A stretch of DNA of 64,000 bases, taken from Komagataeibacter xylinus. GTDB lineage: Bacteria > Pseudomonadota > Alphaproteobacteria > Acetobacterales > Acetobacteraceae. Shown one piece after another: positions 62,933 through 64,000 of the stretch (the stretch's first letter is position 1; each line of letters starts with the position of its first letter). The position numbers and the translations under genes are program-made. Where the stretch lies: assembly GCF_004302915.1 (NCBI RefSeq), contig NZ_QQBI01000006.1, positions 1 through 64,000 of the forward strand, read 5' to 3'. A model generated the notes under the pieces. That model was not told where the DNA came from. It was given only the letters and a program-made list of their open reading frames with translations, and did no database searches.

Positions 62933-64000
62933 ATGTCGTACAACACCTTCGGCCACATGTTTCGCGTCACCACCTGGGGGGAAAGCCATGGCCCTGCCAT
63001 TGGCTGCGTGATTGATGGCTGCCCGCCGCGCATCCCGCTGGATGTGGGCGACATCCAGCCGTGGCTGGACCGGCGCAGGCCGGGGCAGTCGAAATTCACC
63101 ACCCAGCGCCAGGAAGCCGATCAGGTCGAGATCCTGTCCGGCGTGTTCGAGGGGCAGACAACCGGCACCCCCATCTCGCTGCTGATCCGCAATACCGACC
63201 AGCGCTCGCGTGATTATGGCGACATAGCCACCCGCTACCGCCCCGGCCATGCCGATGTGACGTATGACACCAAATACGGCATCCGCGACTATCGTGGGGG
63301 TGGCCGTTCCTCGGCGCGCGAGACAGCCATGCGGGTTGCCGCGGGCGCCGTGGCGCGCAAGGTGCTTGGCGCAGGCGTGCGTATTCGTGGCGCCATGGTG
63401 CAGGTCGGCCCGCACGGTATCGACCGCGCGCGGCTGGATTGGAACCAGGTGGATACCAACCCGCTGTTCTGCCCCGACCCTCGGGCGCTGCCCGTGTGGG
63501 AGGATTACCTGGCCGATATCCGCAAGAAAGGCTCGTCAATCGGTGCGGTGATCGAGGTGGTGGCCGAGGGCGTGCCGGCGGGGTTGGGCGCGCCGATCTA
63601 TGGCAAGCTTGATTCAGACCTTGCCATGGCGCTGATGAGCATCAATGCCGTCAAGGGCGTGGAAATTGGCGAAGGCTTTGCCGCAGCCAGCCTGACGGGC
63701 GAGGAAAATGCCGACCCCATGCGCATGGAAGATGGCAGGCTCCGTTTTGCATCCAACCATGCGGGCGGCGTGCTGGGCGGCATTTCAACCGGGCAGCCGC
63801 TGGTGGCCCGGTTTGCGGTCAAGCCCACGAGTTCGATTCTCACGCCCGTGCCGTCCGTCACGCGGGAAGGGGAGAATGTGGACGTGATGACAAAGGGGCG
63901 CCACGACCCCTGCGTTGGCATCCGTGCCGTGCCGGTAGGCGAGGCGATGATGGCCTGCGTGCTGGCCGACCACCTGCTGCGCCACCGGGGGCAGGTGGGA
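62933..64000 (+). CDS. aroC: chorismate synthase (3' end beyond the window)
   Basis: 356 residues are visible from ATG 62933 and the frame is still open at the last base; about 360 residues are expected, so only the tail is missing. It converts EPSP to chorismate with reduced FMN. The sequence starts [43 protein letters not shown] and [20 protein letters not shown] are family signatures. It follows fabI closely and may share its transcript. Confidence 0.95.
   Translation, partial: MSYNTFGHMFRVTTWGESHGPAIGCVIDGCPPRIPLDVGDIQPWLDRRRPGQSKFTTQRQEADQVEILSGVFEGQTTGTPISLLIRNTDQRSRDYGDIATRYRPGHADVTYDTKYGIRDYRGGGRSSARETAMRVAAGAVARKVLGAGVRIRGAMVQVGPHGIDRARLDWNQVDTNPLFCPDPRALPVWEDYLADIRKKGSSIGAVIEVVAEGVPAGLGAPIYGKLDSDLAMALMSINAVKGVEIGEGFAAASLTGEENADPMRMEDGRLRFASNHAGGVLGGISTGQPLVARFAVKPTSSILTPVPSVTREGENVDVMTKGRHDPCVGIRAVPVGEAMMACVLADHLLRHRGQVG

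Overview
The window looks like chromosome of an acetic acid bacterium (Acetobacteraceae), most likely Komagataeibacter/Gluconacetobacter. This is inferred from the high G+C, the fused ATP-type dihydroxyacetone kinase beside an aquaporin-like channel, the pgm and galU-phosphohexomutase genes that feed UDP-glucose to cellulose and exopolysaccharide, the cysH-cysD-cysNC-DUF2849-cysI-DUF934 sulfate operon, and a cobS/J-domain/bolA neighbourhood. No 16S gene is present, so the genus is an inference.

Layout. Bases 1-3802 are the end of an integrated element: eight tightly overlapping small genes of mostly unknown function, an excisionase-like HTH gene and a tyrosine integrase pointing at the 3' end of an intact tRNA-Ser(GCU) (3874-3966). 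From 4 to 11 kb come gatCAB, ruvX, an aquaporin-like protein, dihydroxyacetone kinase and a PhnA/YjdM zinc-ribbon protein. From 11.5 to 21 kb there are two very small genes, yaiI, phosphoglucomutase, a sodium:solute symporter pair, fur with a divergent Fur-box gene, bacterioferritin and methylthioribose kinase. From 20 to 27.4 kb lie a type I methyltransferase (hsdM) and a specificity subunit (hsdS) separated by unrelated genes with no hsdR in view, an AI-2E family permease broken by an in-frame stop, a phosphoesterase, a MATE exporter and a superinfection-immunity-like protein.

From 27.9 to 42 kb the genes are mostly housekeeping: serA-hisN-cytochrome c, kdsB-pheA, dapA-smpB, a double cold-shock protein, a TetR regulator overlapping recG tail to tail, sdhE-mfd. 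From 42 to 51 kb come a secreted unknown, a BASS transporter, a PLP decarboxylase, cobS-cobT, a J-domain protein, bolA, a LolA-like lipoprotein, lipB and tRNA-Leu(GAG). The right end holds galU with a phosphohexomutase, the sulfate assimilation operon, a tandem universal stress protein, pdxH, fabI and aroC (cut by the window edge).

The most unusual signal is non-coding. A structured repeat of about 76 bp (terminal inverted repeats enclosing two hairpins) occurs as whole or half copies at seven sites. Six of the seven lie between convergent gene 3' ends, and its second hairpin keeps base pairing while its sequence changes between copies. Other points of note are the Fur box (15 of 19 consensus bases), FNR-like and other dyads before galU, a perfect 13-bp hairpin inside the cys operon, the split R-less type I methylation genes and the nonsense-disrupted permease.
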